From the NCBI GenBank assembly GCA_037441765.1, contig JBBIRM010000135.1, positions 1-7,979 on the forward strand: 7,979 nucleotides of DNA. Direction: 5' to 3'. Source of the DNA: JBBIRM01 sp037441765. Lineage in GTDB: Bacteria > Desulfobacterota > BSN033 > UBA1163. This document shows positions 6,943 to 7,979 of this stretch, one piece after another. The notes under the pieces were generated by a model. It made no database searches, was not told the DNA's origin, and saw nothing but the letters and a program-made list of their open reading frames with translations. Position 1 is the first letter of the stretch, and every line of letters begins with the position of its first letter. The position numbers were made by a program, and so were the translations under genes.

Positions 6943-6945
6943 TCA
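6943..6945 (-). other. In-frame TGA codon inside the acyl-CoA synthetase gene
   Basis: The upstream frame ends ...IIGPNTF-TGA and the next codon, GTG, continues ...VNLHLHLNASFTP in the same frame. Family members carry glycine here (GPNTFG or GPNCLG), so a GGA-to-TGA change of one base explains it. It is the only TGA used as a stop in this window; the other genes end in TAA or TAG. Possible causes are a nonsense mutation, a read error, or recoding; the first two fit best. Confidence 0.9.
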
Positions 6946-7359
6946 AAAGGTATTTGGTCCAATGATTTTGATTCCGTATTGGTTCGCAAGATCAGTAATC
7001 TCTTTTTGAAGGGCCTCTCCTCTTCTGTCTTCGATCTCTTTGAAACCTGCGGTTATGAGGATGACCCCTTTTACCCCTTTTTCATTACACTCCCTGATAA
7101 TACCTGGTATCTGTTCTGCAGGAAGGACGAGAATAGATAAATCGATCCCCTCGGGTATTTTTGTTATGGATGGGTAGGTTTTAATTCCAAAAATCTCATC
7201 TTTTCCAGGGTTAATGGGATAGATTCTTCCAGGATATCCTCCCTCGAGAAGGCTCCTCATCACATGGGAACCCAGTTTCCCTAAATTATCCGATGCACCA
7301 ATCACTGCAACAGCATTAGGGCTAAAGATGGCCTTTAGGGCCTCAAATTTTTTATCCAT
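6943..7359 (-). CDS. Acyl-CoA synthetase (ADP-forming) alpha subunit, N-terminal CoA-binding domain, ending at an in-frame TGA
   Basis: A 138-aa Rossmann-type CoA-binding domain. Landmarks are IFSPNAVAVIGASDNLGKLG (11-30), the glycine-rich nucleotide loop of the family, GGYPGRIYPINPGKDEIFG (40-58), YPS near 62-64, GVKGVILITAGFKE (94-107) and YGIKIIGPNTF at the end. Succinyl-CoA synthetase alpha-like enzymes continue with glycine and the next domain; here TGA intervenes and the rest follows in the same frame at 6942-5932. Joined, the gene has 475 codons, the normal length of a separate alpha subunit of ADP-forming acyl-CoA synthetase, which makes ATP or uses it in acyl-CoA/acid conversion together with an ATP-grasp beta subunit. 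ATG overlaps the end of hepT by 8 nt, with only a poor ribosome site, suggesting coupled translation. Function of the short product alone is doubtful. Confidence 0.85.
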   Translation of the reverse strand: MDKKFEALKAIFSPNAVAVIGASDNLGKLGSHVMRSLLEGGYPGRIYPINPGKDEIFGIKTYPSITKIPEGIDLSILVLPAEQIPGIIRECNEKGVKGVILITAGFKEIEDRRGEALQKEITDLANQYGIKIIGPNTF

Positions 7360-7831
7360 TTTTCAAAAAGTAGCCTGCCCCCTTTTTTATAGCCTTTTTG
7401 TAATTTTCTATAAAAACAGATATTTCAGTAATAAATCGTTCAATGTCCTGGAGATGGTTTTTTAATATACTATAAATCTCTTTCGGGGTGATCTCCTGGT
7501 AGAGGTGAACCATTCTGTTTCGGTAGCCTGCCATTTTTAAAAGAGTCCTTGCATAGCCCTTCTCCACAATTCCTTTTTCTCCAAGTTCAAGTGCGATCTT
7601 TTTATATTCAAGTTCCTTAAAACCATAACTCTTTGCCAGAATATGCCTCCCGATATCGAAAACAGATTCCAGTGAACGTCTCAGAAAACTTTCTGCGGCT
7701 GCAGGGTTTCTTCTATCTGAGAGGAAATCATTTTCTCCCATCTTAGAGAGTTCTTTTAATTCAGAGAGAAATTCCTGTATCAGAGAGAGGTTTTTCTCGA
7801 TCTTATCGATATTCAATTTCGAAATAACCAT
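7352..7831 (-). CDS. hepT: HepT-like HEPN-domain toxin (DUF86 family)
   Basis: A 159-aa all-helical protein of the HEPN/DUF86 family, the toxin ribonuclease of MntA-HepT toxin-antitoxin pairs. The diagnostic motif RX4HXY is complete: Arg104, His109 and Tyr111 in YRNRMVHLY. In studied pairs the Arg and His serve RNA cleavage and the Tyr is the residue that the MntA partner adenylylates to silence the toxin. The AAAESFLRRSLESVFDIGRHI stretch (44-64) is also typical of the family. ATG has GAGG 9 nt upstream and lies inside the end of the upstream gene (29-nt overlap), as usual for this pair. The stop overlaps the start of the acyl-CoA synthetase gene by 8 nt. The protein is slightly longer than many HepTs because of a basic C-terminal tail. 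A HEPN protein without toxic activity remains possible. Confidence 0.83.
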   Translation of the reverse strand: MVISKLNIDKIEKNLSLIQEFLSELKELSKMGENDFLSDRRNPAAAESFLRRSLESVFDIGRHILAKSYGFKELEYKKIALELGEKGIVEKGYARTLLKMAGYRNRMVHLYQEITPKEIYSILKNHLQDIERFITEISVFIENYKKAIKKGAGYFLKNG

Positions 7832-7979
7832 CTTTGATTGCCTCTAAAAAGTCCCTTTCAAAATCAACCTTCTTAAATGAGATATCGGATGCCATTTTTA
7901 ACAGCCTCTCCTCATATGCCTCAAAGAATAATTCCTCATCGCAGTAGACCATCTCTCCAAGAATTGCCTCGTACTGGAA
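7803..7979 (-). CDS. mntA: MntA-like nucleotidyltransferase antitoxin, C-terminal end (partial, runs off the window)
   Basis: An open frame entering from the window edge encodes 58 residues starting FQYEAILGEMVYCDEEL and ending in EIEYR before a TAA at 7803-7805. The segment E..LGEMVYCDEELFFEAYEERL resembles the C-terminus of MNT-type minimal nucleotidyltransferases, where a short strand 'g.vvY..de' is followed by a helix. The catalytic GSX10DXD motif would lie outside the window and cannot be checked. The identification rests mainly on the position directly upstream of, and 29 nt overlapping, a HepT-like toxin gene. In characterized pairs MntA transfers AMP to the toxin tyrosine. Confidence 0.65.
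   Translation of the reverse strand, partial: FQYEAILGEMVYCDEELFFEAYEERLLKMASDISFKKVDFERDFLEAIKDGYFEIEYR

Noticed and set aside
6943..6990. Selenocysteine insertion at the in-frame TGA
   Set aside because: The family has glycine, not cysteine, at this place, and the 40 nt after the TGA fold only into a weak imperfect 5-bp stem, unlike a bacterial SECIS.

Overview
The window looks like chromosomal DNA from an uncultured or little-studied Gram-negative anaerobe, most plausibly Desulfobacterota-like. This is an inference from a lipid A-type acyltransferase (outer membrane), an ADP-forming acyl-CoA synthetase alpha subunit, a Tat-exported DUF362 protein paired with a DUF6599-type lipo/secretory protein, and small GC-rich palindromic repeats in AT-richer spacers. 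Coding density is high, with no tRNA, rRNA, CRISPR, transposase or phage gene. All nine genes seen to their ends that are not the interrupted half-gene stop at TAA or TAG; the only TGA used as a stop is the one that breaks the synthetase gene.

Left part, plus strand (139-2909): a three-gene operon of substrate-binding protein, ABC ATPase, and second substrate-binding protein. The two binding proteins are ungapped paralogs (about 59% identical over the 292-residue mature part by my hand count) of the NMT1/SsuA/TauA type. No permease gene is present in the window, so the transporter is incomplete here and its substrate is unknown. A palindromic repeat lies at 7-53, upstream.

Right part, minus strand, transcribed from 7979 down to 2906: the C-terminal end of a MntA-like nucleotidyltransferase antitoxin (cut by the window edge), a HepT-like HEPN toxin overlapping it by 29 nt, then an acyl-CoA synthetase alpha subunit overlapping hepT by 8 nt and interrupted by one in-frame TGA, then a DUF6599 protein, a DUF362 Tat substrate 4 nt after it, and finally a LpxL/HtrB-type lysophospholipid acyltransferase. 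The acyltransferase stop codon overlaps that of the second binding protein on the other strand (TTAA), so the two operons converge with no spacer.

The most noteworthy signals are: (1) the single in-frame TGA that replaces the glycine of the GPNTFG motif in an otherwise intact 475-codon synthetase; (2) three palindromic repeats with the same frame but different, base-paired stems, one of which supplies the last codons and stop of the synthetase; (3) a toxin-antitoxin pair translationally overlapping a metabolic gene; (4) two paralogous binding proteins flanking an ATPase without a permease; (5) an acyltransferase whose HX4(D/E) motif reads HFGNFP. I did not find a clearly novel defence or RNA system.
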